Assembly: GCF_007828035.1 (NCBI RefSeq)
Contig: NZ_VITV01000017.1
Span: forward strand, 1-64,000
DNA: 64,000 nucleotides
Source: Nitrospirillum amazonense
GTDB lineage: Bacteria; Pseudomonadota; Alphaproteobacteria; Azospirillales; Azospirillaceae
Direction: 5' to 3'
Part shown: positions 35,581 through 44,288 of the stretch, piece after piece
Layout of the letters: each line of letters starts with the position of its first letter
Position numbering within the stretch: the stretch's first letter is position 1
Notes under the pieces: generated by a model
Seen by the model: only the letters and a program-made list of their open reading frames with translations
The model's database searches: none
What the model was told of the DNA's origin: nothing
Program-made: the position numbers and the translations under genes

Positions 35581-37851
35581 TCACGGGTAGAGCAGGTATT
35601 TGGCGCGCAGGGCCTTGAAGGCCGTCAGGTCCGCGTCCCATCCGGCGGCGATGGCGCGGGGGTCGACGCCCGAACGGATGGCCTCAACCGTGGCCTTGGA
35701 GCCGATCAGGCCCAGTGTGTCATCCAGGGTGAACCGCTGCGGGTAGAACCGGTGGAGCGCCGCCGCCAGTTCCACACCCAACAGCGGGCTGTCCAGGGCG
35801 GTGCGATCTGTCACCGTCAGGCGCACCCCCTGGCACGTCAAGCCGGCGTAGCGGTCTCCCGTTGGGATGAAGGTCGTGGGCGCGAACTGGATGCCGGGGA
35901 TGGCCCTGGCCCGCAGCACTTCAGCCAGGGCCGGTCCGTCGACCCATGGTGCGCCGACCACTTCGAATGGGGTGGCTGTCCCGCGCCCCACGCTGACGGC
36001 GCTGCCCTCGATGAGAGCCACGCCGGGATAGAGAGTGGCCTCGTTAACGGATCGGAGGTTGGGCGATGGGTTGATCCAGCGGAGGTCCGTCTGGTCGTAC
36101 CAGCGGTCGCGGCGGTAGCCCTGCATGGGAATGACGGTCAGCGCCGCGCCGATATTGTTCTCGGCATTGAACAGCGAGGCCAGTTCCCCCAGGGTCATGC
36201 CATGGCGGACCGGTAAGGCGAAATAGCCGGTGAAGGACCGGCGGTCCGCGTCCAGCACCGGCCCCTGGACTGCCGTGGCGGTGATGGGGTTGGGGCGGTC
36301 CAGCACATAGACCGGAACATGGGCCACGGCCGCCGCCTCCAGGACATAGGCCATGGTGGTGGCGTAGGTGTAGAAGCGCGCGCCGGCATCCTGGATGTCG
36401 ATGACGATAGCGTCCAGGCCCGCCAACGCTTCCGGTGACGGGCGGCGGCTGCTGCCGTAAAGGCTGAGGATGGGAACGCCGGTGGCTGCGTCCGTGCCCG
36501 AGGCGACCCGGCCCTCGCGGTCACCCGCCGGCCCATGTTCCGGGCTCAGCAGCAGCGCCAGGTGCACGCCCGCTGCGCGTGCCAGCAGATCGGCGGTCCT
36601 GCGGCCCTGCCGGTCCACGCCCGTCTGGTTGGTCAGCAGTGCCACTCGCTTGCCCAGCAATGGGCTGAACCCCTGGGCGGCCAGCACATCGATGCCAGTC
36701 AATACCGGGGGCGCCCAGGCGACGGCCACTACTTCGGCCAAGCGCCGCCGCAAGGGGCGTGCGTCGCCCTTTCCATCAGGATGCAGGCGGCTTGTCAGGA
36801 TGATGAGGTAGCATCCGCGGCCCGGATCCACCCACAGCGATGTGCCGGTGTAGCCAGTATGTCCATAGGAACCCGGACCGAATGCGGTGTCCTGCCCACC
36901 GGCATAGGGGGAGGTCCTGTCCCAGCCCAGCCCCCTGGTTGTTCCCCCTGGCAGCACATTGGGGGCAATCATCCGGGTGACGCTGCTGGCCTTCAGCACG
37001 CGCCGTTTCCCCAGCGTGCCGCCGTTCAGCAGCATACGGGCGAAGCGGGCCAGGTCCGCCGCCGTACCGAAGGCGCCGGCATGTCCGGCCACGCCCCCCA
37101 TGCGATAGGCGGTTGGGTCGCTGACTCTCCCCCATCGCAACGCCCCATCCTGAACGTCCGTCGGAGCGATGCGGGGATGCAACGCGGCGGGGGGCAGGAA
37201 CCGTGTGTCCGTCATGCCCAAGGGGCGGAAGATATGCCGGGCCGCGTACCGGTCCAGCGGCAGGCCGCTGACCCGCCGCACCACCTCGCCCAGGACCAGG
37301 AAGTTGATGTCGCTGTAGCGGAAACGCTCTCCGGGGGGGCTGACCGGCGTCTCCGCCAGCAGCAGGGCCCGCGCCTCGGCGGCACCGTCCCACCGGCGGG
37401 TCCGATCCAGGTCCGCGCGCAGGCCAGATGTATGGGTCAGCAGCGCCTCAACGGTGATGGCAGCCTTGCCGTTGGTGGAGAAGGCCGGCCAATAGCGGGA
37501 TACCGGCGCCTCCAGGTGCACCTTGCCCCGTTCCACCAATTGCATGATGGCGGTGGTGGTCACCAGCACCTTGGTCAGCGAGGCCAGGTCGAAGATGGTG
37601 TCGGCTGTCATGGGTGCGGTGTCCGGGACCACCCGGCGCAACCCCCAGGCGCCTTGGTACAGGATGCCGTCGCGGTCGCCGACCAGGATCACGGCTCCTG
37701 GGATATGGCCGGCGGTCATCTCCTCCCGGACGGCGCTCTCGATGAAGGGCGCCAGCGAGGCCATGTCCGGCCGGGCGGCGAACGCCGGTGTGATGCCCAG
37801 GGCCAGCAGGGCCAGGCCCAGGAGGAGGTGGCTGCGGAGCCACAGGGACAT
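35581..37851 (-). CDS. Fusion: serine beta-lactamase-fold (AmiE/YbbE-like) domain + NamZ (DUF1343) exo-muramidase domain
   Basis: A 756-residue exported protein. After the signal peptide (LLLGLALLALGITPAFAARP), residues ~33-375 form a class C beta-lactamase/esterase domain with intact SLTK (91-94) and YSD near 178. Residues ~382-756 match the DUF1343/NamZ family (GKRVALLTNQTGVDRQGRRT, LLSPEHGPAGDREG, VIDIQDAGARFYTYATTMAY, NPSPNLRSVNEATLYPG). In Bacillus subtilis AmiE (beta-lactamase fold, MurNAc-L-Ala amidase) and NamZ (exo-beta-N-acetylmuramidase) are separate proteins of one muropeptide-recycling cluster. The fusion therefore suggests a bifunctional peptidoglycan-recycling enzyme; activity is inferred. 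The start at 37851 is 8 bp from the upstream gene. Confidence 0.85.
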   Translation of the reverse strand: MSLWLRSHLLLGLALLALGITPAFAARPDMASLAPFIESAVREEMTAGHIPGAVILVGDRDGILYQGAWGLRRVVPDTAPMTADTIFDLASLTKVLVTTTAIMQLVERGKVHLEAPVSRYWPAFSTNGKAAITVEALLTHTSGLRADLDRTRRWDGAAEARALLLAETPVSPPGERFRYSDINFLVLGEVVRRVSGLPLDRYAARHIFRPLGMTDTRFLPPAALHPRIAPTDVQDGALRWGRVSDPTAYRMGGVAGHAGAFGTAADLARFARMLLNGGTLGKRRVLKASSVTRMIAPNVLPGGTTRGLGWDRTSPYAGGQDTAFGPGSYGHTGYTGTSLWVDPGRGCYLIILTSRLHPDGKGDARPLRRRLAEVVAVAWAPPVLTGIDVLAAQGFSPLLGKRVALLTNQTGVDRQGRRTADLLARAAGVHLALLLSPEHGPAGDREGRVASGTDAATGVPILSLYGSSRRPSPEALAGLDAIVIDIQDAGARFYTYATTMAYVLEAAAVAHVPVYVLDRPNPITATAVQGPVLDADRRSFTGYFALPVRHGMTLGELASLFNAENNIGAALTVIPMQGYRRDRWYDQTDLRWINPSPNLRSVNEATLYPGVALIEGSAVSVGRGTATPFEVVGAPWVDGPALAEVLRARAIPGIQFAPTTFIPTGDRYAGLTCQGVRLTVTDRTALDSPLLGVELAAALHRFYPQRFTLDDTLGLIGSKATVEAIRSGVDPRAIAAGWDADLTAFKALRAKYLLYP

Positions 37852-37859
37852 GCCGGTCC

Positions 37860-39122
37860 TCAGCGCGCGGCCTGCTGTTCCACGCCCAGGTCGCCGTAAA
37901 CGTTGCGCGGGTTCCACAGCATCCATCCGTCCACCCCCACATCATCGGCCGCCTTGGTCTGCAACCGTATCTCACCACCGCCGAAGGACCGGCGATCAAA
38001 GGCGTAGTCCTTGAAGGCCTGCAGCCAGGGGCGGAACCGCTTGGGCGATATGTTCAGGCGTGACAGCGCGTTTTCCAGGGACAGGCGCACGATCTCATAA
38101 GAATGGCTGACCGGGTTGCGGTATCCGGGAATGCCGAACTGGAAGCCCGACGGGTAAAGCATGGGGGACAGGTAATCCACCTGCGGCGCCAGTTCCTCCA
38201 GACGCTGCCCGATACCGGTATCGTCCAGGTTCCAGCAGACATAGCCGAAGATATCCGCCGCGACATAGACGTTGTACGGCAGCAACCGGCCGCGCGCTTC
38301 TCCCAGGAAGCCGGCGATGGCGGCCAGCCGGTCTTTTTCCGTGGTGGGTCCGGCGAAGCGCAGACGCTGGTTGGCGTCCGGGAAGCGCACATAGTCGAAC
38401 TGGATCTCGTCGAAGCCGGCCTGGGCCGCCTCGATGGCGATGCCGATGTTGTAGTCGCGAACCACCTGTTGCAGCGGGTCGGTCCAGGCGAGATGCTCCC
38501 GATCGCGAAACAGCTCGCCATTGCCGCGCTTCACCGCCAGGTCGGGCCGGCTGGCCGCCAGCAGCGGGTCCTTGAAGGTGACGATGCGGGCGATGGCATA
38601 GATTCCCTGCGCGTGAAGCGTCGCCGCCAGCTCCGCCAGGTTGGGGATGGTGGTGATTGCGCGGGCGCCGGGCACCGTCATGGCGGTCGCACTAGGGAAG
38701 GGGACCAGCCCCCTGTCCCCCTTCACGTCGATCACCAGGGCGTTTAGGCCTTTCTCCCGCATCAAGGCCAAGGCGGGATCGCGCAGTGAACTGGAGCCGA
38801 TGCCGTAGACGGTGAGATAGAGCGCCTTGGGCGTAAAGGGCTCCAGGCGCAGCACGGCATCCGTAGGTGGCGATGCCGCGGGGTTGAAGGTGCCTGCCCG
38901 GTAGCCCGGGGCGCGGGCGAACACCGGGCCCGTGGTGTCGACGGTGAAGCGTCCCATCCCGTCCACCGGCACCAGCTGACCGCCGGCGACGATCGTGGCG
39001 CCGGCGATGGGCGCGCCGGTGGCGCCATCGACAATCCGCCCCGCCATGGCCGCCGCCGGATGGACCAGCGTCAGTCCCAGGCAGATGGCGAGCACGGCGC
39101 TCTTGAGGAACCGTCGGATCAT
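37860..39122 (-). CDS. Putative glycoside hydrolase, DUF4015 family, exported
   Basis: A 420-residue protein. The signal peptide is FLKSAVLAICLGLTLVHPAA. A small carboxypeptidase-regulatory-like domain follows (GRIVDGATGAPIAGATIVAG). The DUF4015 TIM-barrel region then reads ALYLTVYGIGSSSLRDPALA, NALVIDVKGDRGLVPFPS, IARIVTFKDPLLA, FDEIQFDYVRFPD and VDYLSPMLYPSGF. The family is predicted to hydrolyse glycans; no substrate is established here. The start overlaps the deacetylase stop (ATGA), so the two are translated in series and probably act on the same envelope polymer. Confidence 0.85.
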   Translation of the reverse strand: MIRRFLKSAVLAICLGLTLVHPAAAMAGRIVDGATGAPIAGATIVAGGQLVPVDGMGRFTVDTTGPVFARAPGYRAGTFNPAASPPTDAVLRLEPFTPKALYLTVYGIGSSSLRDPALALMREKGLNALVIDVKGDRGLVPFPSATAMTVPGARAITTIPNLAELAATLHAQGIYAIARIVTFKDPLLAASRPDLAVKRGNGELFRDREHLAWTDPLQQVVRDYNIGIAIEAAQAGFDEIQFDYVRFPDANQRLRFAGPTTEKDRLAAIAGFLGEARGRLLPYNVYVAADIFGYVCWNLDDTGIGQRLEELAPQVDYLSPMLYPSGFQFGIPGYRNPVSHSYEIVRLSLENALSRLNISPKRFRPWLQAFKDYAFDRRSFGGGEIRLQTKAADDVGVDGWMLWNPRNVYGDLGVEQQAAR

Positions 39123-39913
39123 CGTGGCTGGCCCTTTTTCGCGGGTGCTGGTGTCAGCAACGCGGCGAAGGCGGCGTCGCGGTCGTGGTTTGAAACCGGA
39201 ATGCGGGGAATGGCGTAGAGCGGCCCCCCCGGTGCCGCCCATCCACCCTCATAAGCGAAGGCGGCGCGGTAGCCGGCGCGCTGCGCGGCGGCCTGAAGAT
39301 CGGCATCGATGATTCCGAACGGCCAGGCCAGCAGGTCGACCTTGATGCCCAGGTGCTGCTCCAGCGCCGCCTTGGACCGGACCAACTGGGAGTTCACGAA
39401 GATCCGGTAATCGTCCGGCGTGCGACGGGCGCGTTCCTTGCGGAAATTGGGGTGCCAATAAGTGTGGGACTGAACGTCCACCAGGCCGGACCGGACCATC
39501 TCCGCCAGCTGTTCCCATGTCAGGGCGTAGGCGGCGTTGGAAATGGCCGAAGGGTAGATGAACAGGGTGACCGGCACATGACGGCGGCGGATGATGGGGT
39601 AGAGCTGGGTGTAGACCGAGACGTGACCGTCATCCACGGTGATGGCGGCCGCCGGGCCAGCGGTCCCGGTGGGCCACTGGCCGCCGCGCACCGCATCCAC
39701 CACGCTTCGCAGGGGCATGACTTTGATGTCGTGAGCGTCCAGCCAGTCGAGCTGCCGCTCGAATACGGGCGTCGTGATGGTGGTGGGGCCGGGCGTGGTC
39801 GGATCGAAACGGTGATAGGCCAGGACCGGTGTGCCGCCTTCCCCCCGCGCGGCCGGCGCCGCCACTGCGGACACCAGGAGGAGGATCACGGGAAACAGCA
39901 CTCGGCACCGCAT
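39119..39913 (-). CDS. Polysaccharide deacetylase (NodB homology), exported
   Basis: A 264-residue protein with a signal peptide (CRVLFPVILLLVSAVAAPAA). Motifs of the CE4 family are VLAYHRF near residue 31, AITVDDGHVSVYTQLYPII with the metal/catalytic Asp pair, and VDVQSHTYWHPN with the metal His residues. LLAWPFGIIDADLQAAAQRA follows near residue 205. It probably removes N-acetyl groups from an envelope or exported glycan. The ATG at 39913 follows GGAGGGG; the in-frame ATG at 39937 lies inside the patatin gene end and has no binding site. Confidence 0.88.
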   Translation of the reverse strand: MRCRVLFPVILLLVSAVAAPAARGEGGTPVLAYHRFDPTTPGPTTITTPVFERQLDWLDAHDIKVMPLRSVVDAVRGGQWPTGTAGPAAAITVDDGHVSVYTQLYPIIRRRHVPVTLFIYPSAISNAAYALTWEQLAEMVRSGLVDVQSHTYWHPNFRKERARRTPDDYRIFVNSQLVRSKAALEQHLGIKVDLLAWPFGIIDADLQAAAQRAGYRAAFAYEGGWAAPGGPLYAIPRIPVSNHDRDAAFAALLTPAPAKKGQPR

Positions 39914-39923
39914 GGCGCCCCTC

Positions 39924-41099
39924 CTATTCCCGGCCATCGACGGCCACGTCGAAGGTGAAGATCCCGTCCGCCGTTTCCGGACGCCGCGTCACCTCTGGAT
40001 GACGCAAGGTCCGCACCGTGTCCTGGTAGCCGATGGCCCAATGCTCCCCGACGCTCAGCCGGGAGAACTCGAAATCCTTGGTGCTGCCCTGGTGGCGTTT
40101 GGCGTGATAGATCAGGTGGATGATGTTGAACACCTTGTGGTCCGCGTCGGGCTCCAGGTGGCGGGCCGCCGGCAGGTCGCGGTAGTCGGCGGGCAGGGCG
40201 GCCAGCAGGGCGGCGATGGCATGCCGCAGCCGTTGCTTGCGCCGGAATTCATCGGTCACGGCCCGGGTCCGGCTGGAATACTGTATTTCCTTCTGACGGG
40301 TCATGGCCTCGGCCAGGCTTGTCGGCATGTCGCCCCTGGCGCTCCACAGGTCCACCTGGAACGCCAGCGTGTCCTCGTGCGCATCGCCTTCCAGCACCCA
40401 TTGCAGGGGCGTGTTCGACACCAATCCGCCATCCCAATAAAACTCGCCGTCGACCTCGATCGCCGGGAAACCCGGCGGCAGGGCGGCGCTGGCCATGACA
40501 TGTTCAGGACCGATGGTATGGGTGGCGGTGTCGAAATAGACGAAGTTGCCGGTTTCGATGTTGACGGCGCCGACGCTGAAGCGCAGGCCGCCAGCGTTGA
40601 TGCGATCGAAATCCACCAGCCGCTCCAGCGTGCGGCGAAGGGGGGCGGTGTCGTAGAAACTGGTCGCCGCCGTGCTGCCCGGCCACGACGCCCAGGGTGG
40701 GACCAGCCGGGGGGTGCACATGCCGGGCACGCCGGCTACGGTCGCTATGAGGGCGCTCAGTTGGTTGAGGGTGGATCGCGGTGCCTCGCCGTCCACTTGC
40801 GACGTCGCCAACGCTTCCAGGCAATCCAGGGCCCGGGCCGCTCCGGCCACTTCGTCCCAAAACTGCCGCAGCTTGGCCACGCGCTCCCCGGGCGGGTTGC
40901 CGGCGATCAGTGCGGCGTTGATGGCGCCGATGGACATGCCGGCTACCCAGTCGGGGTGCAACTCCGCCTCGGCCAAGGCCTCATACGCGCCGGCCTGGTA
41001 AGAGCCCAGGGCGCCGCCGCCCTGCAGAACCAGCGCGATGCGCCGGAACGGGGGACGCGCAGTGGACCGATGGGTCCGGAGCAGGGGCATGTCGGGCAT
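39924..41099 (-). CDS. Patatin-like phospholipase with DUF3734-type C-terminus
   Basis: A 391-residue patatin-family hydrolase. The oxyanion loop is LVLQGGGALGSYQAGAYEAL, the nucleophile elbow GMSIGAIN (Ser near residue 60) and the catalytic Asp lies in WDGGLVSNTPLQWVL. The C-terminal ~120 residues (RTRAVTDEFRRKQRLRHAIA, FNIIHLIYHAKRHQGSTKDF) match DUF3734. Such proteins are often linked to lipid or polyhydroxybutyrate metabolism. The ATG at 41099 is chosen; a TTG at 41120 overlapping the DUF3775 stop would give 398 residues. Confidence 0.85.
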   Translation of the reverse strand: MPDMPLLRTHRSTARPPFRRIALVLQGGGALGSYQAGAYEALAEAELHPDWVAGMSIGAINAALIAGNPPGERVAKLRQFWDEVAGAARALDCLEALATSQVDGEAPRSTLNQLSALIATVAGVPGMCTPRLVPPWASWPGSTAATSFYDTAPLRRTLERLVDFDRINAGGLRFSVGAVNIETGNFVYFDTATHTIGPEHVMASAALPPGFPAIEVDGEFYWDGGLVSNTPLQWVLEGDAHEDTLAFQVDLWSARGDMPTSLAEAMTRQKEIQYSSRTRAVTDEFRRKQRLRHAIAALLAALPADYRDLPAARHLEPDADHKVFNIIHLIYHAKRHQGSTKDFEFSRLSVGEHWAIGYQDTVRTLRHPEVTRRPETADGIFTFDVAVDGRE

Positions 41100-41116
41100 G
41101 GTTCCGGTCCCGCCCG

Positions 41117-41542
41117 TCAAAGCCGCCCGACTTCGAATTCCTCGCAGGAGTGGCCCAGCGCCGCCAGCCCTTCCTCCAGGTAATCTCCCAGCGCCGGCAT
41201 GCCCATGAGGTACGAGGCGGAATGGCGATGGTGGCGCTCGCGGGCCAAAGCCCGGACGGTGGCCCAGTCGTCATCGCCGCGCCCCAGCCAGGCCAGGGCG
41301 ATCAGGTCGATCACTTCATCGTCGTTCAGGGCGTTGATGGCGGCACGAAGCTCGGCGGCCGTCGGATCGTCGGCATAATCGCCGAGGATGGAGCCCTCGC
41401 CGTCATCGGCGGGATTGGAGCCGGGATCCGGTTCCACCGGCGCCACCTTCACGTCGAATTCCCGGGCCTTCACAATGATGTAGAAGACTTTCTCAACGCT
41501 GATGTTCAACTCGACCCGCTGGGGTGTCTCGACCGTGGGCAT
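41117..41542 (-). CDS. DUF3775 domain protein
   Basis: A 141-residue acidic protein matching DUF3775: LNISVEKVFYIIVKAREFDV at the N-terminus, ELRAAINALNDDEVIDLIAL, then WLGRGDDDWATVRALARERH and LGDYLEEGL near the end. No catalytic motif is visible and no function is established. It is the first gene of a five-gene leftward operon (DUF3775, patatin, deacetylase, DUF4015, AmiE-NamZ), and a FixK/FNR-like box lies 81 bp upstream. It was probably recruited to a low-oxygen or stationary-phase programme. Confidence 0.8.
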   Translation of the reverse strand: MPTVETPQRVELNISVEKVFYIIVKAREFDVKVAPVEPDPGSNPADDGEGSILGDYADDPTAAELRAAINALNDDEVIDLIALAWLGRGDDDWATVRALARERHHRHSASYLMGMPALGDYLEEGLAALGHSCEEFEVGRL

Positions 41543-41622
41543 GGTCCTCTCCCTTGTCCGGCCAATGGTGACCGGCTGCGTGCGTGCTCCTCAACGCTTA
41601 AGGGAATTGGCGGGATATATCC

Positions 41623-41636
41623 TTGACGTGGCTCAA
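41623..41636. promoter_or_regulatory. FixK/FNR-like box upstream of the DUF3775-patatin-envelope operon
   Basis: TTGACGTGGCTCAA has intact TTGA and TCAA arms with a 6-bp centre. It is located 81 bp before the DUF3775 ATG. Confidence 0.65.
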
Positions 41637-41673
41637 GGGTGGGCTTTTTGCTTTCCAGCCGTCACGGCGCCAA

Positions 41674-44217
41674 TCAAGAAAATCTCTTAAAGAACAGCCT
41701 TTTAACGCCCTCCGCCAGCGTGAGGTAGACCACGATGGCCCCGACCAGAAACAGATAGAAGGCGGGCGGCGGCGCGACCAGTCCGAATAGCCCGCCCAAC
41801 GGCGTCAGCGGCAGCAGCGCGGCCAGCACCGCCGTGGACACGGCCAACCCGGCCAACAATGGGTGGGGCCGGCCGCGCCAGGGCGCGCGGGGTGTGCGGA
41901 TGACGAAGATCACCAGCACCTGTGTCGCCAGGCTCTCGATGAACCAGCCAGTCTGGAACAGGGCCTCCTGGGCATGCAACAGGTGCAGCAGGACATAAAA
42001 GGTCAGGAAGTCGAACAGCGAGCTGACCGGGCCCAGCACCAGCATGAAGCGCAGGATCAGGGGCAGGTTCCAGTGCACCGGCCGCGTCAGCGCCTCCTCC
42101 TCCACGCGGTCGAAGGGGATGCCTGCCTCCGACGCATCATAGAGCAGGTTGTTCAGCAGAACCTGCACCGGCAGCATGGGCAGGAAGGGCAGGAACAAGG
42201 CCGCGCCGGCCATGCTGAACATGTTGCCGAAATTGGAACTGCTGCCCATCAGGACGTACTTGGTGACGTTCAGGACCGTGCGGCGCCCCTCCAGCACGGC
42301 CTCGTGCACGACGGAAAGATCCTGGTCCAACAGGATGAGGCTGGCGGCCTCCTTGGCCACGTCGGCGGCGCTGTCCACGGAAATGCCGACATCGGCGGCG
42401 TGCAGGGCGGCGGCGTCGTTGACCCCATCCCCCATGAAACCCACGACGTGCCCCGCCCGGCGGCAGGCTGACAGCACACGCTCCTTCTGCTGCGGCGTCA
42501 CGCGGCAGAAGACGTTCACCTGCTTCAGCCGCGCGTGTAATGCCTCACTGGTCAGGGCCTGCAGTTCCTCGCCCGTCAACAGTCCGATGATGGGCAGGTT
42601 CAGCTGTGCGCACAGGTGCCGGGTGACCGCCTCGGTGTCGCCGGTCAGTATCTTGATGTCGACGCCGGATCGCGCGAGCGCGGTCACGGCGGCCGTGGCG
42701 CTGGCCTTGGGCGGATCCAGGAAGGCGAGATGCCCCTCGAAGACCAGGTCGTGTTCATCGGTGCGGTCGATGTGTTGGCGGTCGGGTGGCAGGGGCCTGG
42801 TGGCGACGGCCAGCACGCGGTAGCCCTCGCGGCCCAGCGACTGGAATTGGGCGTCCAACTGTGCCCGGGCTTCCTCATCCAAGAGGCGAAGCATTCCCTC
42901 CGGTCCACGCCACTGGCCGGACAGCCGCACCATGTCCTCCGGCGCACCTTTGACCACCAGCAGTTTGGTATCATGGTTTTCCGCCAGGACCGACACGCGC
43001 CGGCGCTCGAAATCGAAAGGCACCTCGTCGCACTTCCGCCAGGCGGTCATATCGACCTGGCCGTGGGCCAGAATGGCCTCGTCCATGGGGCTGTGCAGGC
43101 CGGTTTCGAACCGGCTGTTGATGTAGGCCAGCTCGAAAAGGCGGGGGGCATCGTTGCCCTCACCATCCAGCGTGCGCACCAGTTGAATGGCGGCCTGGGT
43201 CAGTGTTCCCGTCTTGTCGGTGCACAGCACATCCATGGCGCCGACATTGTGCATGGACGCCAGCCGCTTGACGATCACCCTGCGCTTGGCCAGCCGCAGG
43301 GCGCCGCGCGCCAGGGTCACCGTGACGATCATGGGCAGCAGTTCGGGCGTCAGTCCCACCGCCAGGGCCAGCGCGAACATCAGGGAATCCAGCCAGGGAC
43401 GGTGGAACAGGGAATTTACCGCCAGCACGAACAGGACCAGGAAAAAGGTGAGCCGCAGGATCAGGAAGCCGAACCGGCGGACCCCGGTTTCAAAAGCCGT
43501 CGGTGGCGCCGCCGATTGCAGGCTGCGGCTCATCTGTCCGAACAGGGTGGCGCCGCCCGTTTGGCAGACGACGGCCGTGGCGCTGCCGGCGAGGACGGAG
43601 GTGCCCATGAACAGGCAGGCGGTTGCCTCCCCGGGCGCGCCGGTGAGCAGGGGCCCCTGGTCCGCACGCTTTTCCACCGGATAGGGCTCTCCCGTCAGGA
43701 TGGCCTGGTTCACGAACAGGTCGCGCGCCTCCAGCAGGCGGCAGTCGGCGGGGACCAGGTCGCCGGCCGCCAGCCGGACCACGTCACCCGGCACCAGTTG
43801 CTCCAGCGGCACGGTCGTCTCATGGCCGTCGCGCCAGAGCTGCACCCGCACGGCGACGGTGCGGCGCAGGGCCTCCACCGCGGCTTCGGCCTGTCGCTCC
43901 TGGATGAAGTCCAGCACGACGCTGAGCAAGACGACGGCCAAGACGATGACGAAGCTGGAGGTGTTGCCGGTGGCTGCCGACAGGGCGCTGGCGAACAGCA
44001 GGATCAGCACCAGCGGATTGGCGAAACGGGCCAGGAAGTCCAGCCACGCGGGTCGCCGGCGACGAGCCAAAACCTGGTTGGGGCCCCATCGCCGCTGTCG
44101 TTGCTCCGCCTCCACTGTCGTGAGGCCGCCGGCATTGGCCGGCAGTGCCGCCAACAGGTCGGCCAGCGGCAAGGCCCAGATGGCAGGTGGGCGGGTGTTC
44201 AACATGGCCCCCTGCAT
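41674..44217 (-). CDS. mgtA: Mg2+-translocating P-type ATPase
   Basis: An 847-residue P3B-type ATPase. The phosphorylation motif CTDKTGTLTQ has Asp334, TGE is in ILTGEPYPVEK, KGAPEDMVR is present in the N domain, and VGFMGDGVNDAAALHAADVG near residue 600 is the hinge. Six C-terminal helices include NNLLYDASEAGIPFDRVEEE, characteristic of MgtA/MgtB. It imports Mg2+ across the inner membrane. The start at 44217 is chosen; an ATG at 44205 is possible. It is downstream of usp on the same strand (71 bp), so it may be read from the FNR-like box at 45207. Mg2+ transporters of this kind recur in low-oxygen stress islands. Confidence 0.93.
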   Translation of the reverse strand: MQGAMLNTRPPAIWALPLADLLAALPANAGGLTTVEAEQRQRRWGPNQVLARRRRPAWLDFLARFANPLVLILLFASALSAATGNTSSFVIVLAVVLLSVVLDFIQERQAEAAVEALRRTVAVRVQLWRDGHETTVPLEQLVPGDVVRLAAGDLVPADCRLLEARDLFVNQAILTGEPYPVEKRADQGPLLTGAPGEATACLFMGTSVLAGSATAVVCQTGGATLFGQMSRSLQSAAPPTAFETGVRRFGFLILRLTFFLVLFVLAVNSLFHRPWLDSLMFALALAVGLTPELLPMIVTVTLARGALRLAKRRVIVKRLASMHNVGAMDVLCTDKTGTLTQAAIQLVRTLDGEGNDAPRLFELAYINSRFETGLHSPMDEAILAHGQVDMTAWRKCDEVPFDFERRRVSVLAENHDTKLLVVKGAPEDMVRLSGQWRGPEGMLRLLDEEARAQLDAQFQSLGREGYRVLAVATRPLPPDRQHIDRTDEHDLVFEGHLAFLDPPKASATAAVTALARSGVDIKILTGDTEAVTRHLCAQLNLPIIGLLTGEELQALTSEALHARLKQVNVFCRVTPQQKERVLSACRRAGHVVGFMGDGVNDAAALHAADVGISVDSAADVAKEAASLILLDQDLSVVHEAVLEGRRTVLNVTKYVLMGSSSNFGNMFSMAGAALFLPFLPMLPVQVLLNNLLYDASEAGIPFDRVEEEALTRPVHWNLPLILRFMLVLGPVSSLFDFLTFYVLLHLLHAQEALFQTGWFIESLATQVLVIFVIRTPRAPWRGRPHPLLAGLAVSTAVLAALLPLTPLGGLFGLVAPPPAFYLFLVGAIVVYLTLAEGVKRLFFKRFS

Positions 44218-44265
44218 GGCCCCACTGCGGCACCGTACGCCATCAGAGTCTCCTCCTGATGTTGT

Positions 44266-44282
44266 CGGCCCTGGAAGGGCCG
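44266..44282. terminator. Small stem-loop between usp and mgtA
   Basis: CGGCCCT and AGGGCCG pair over a GGA loop. There is no T-run, so it could be an attenuator or an mRNA-processing hairpin rather than a full terminator. Confidence 0.35.
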
Positions 44283-44288
44283 GGAACC

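Noticed and set aside
35581-36717. Separate NamZ gene
   Set aside because: The frame is continuous with the upstream beta-lactamase-fold domain, with no internal start signal.
42616-44259. 547-codon plus-strand open frame opposite mgtA
   Set aside because: Antisense of a well-supported P-type ATPase; no domain seen.
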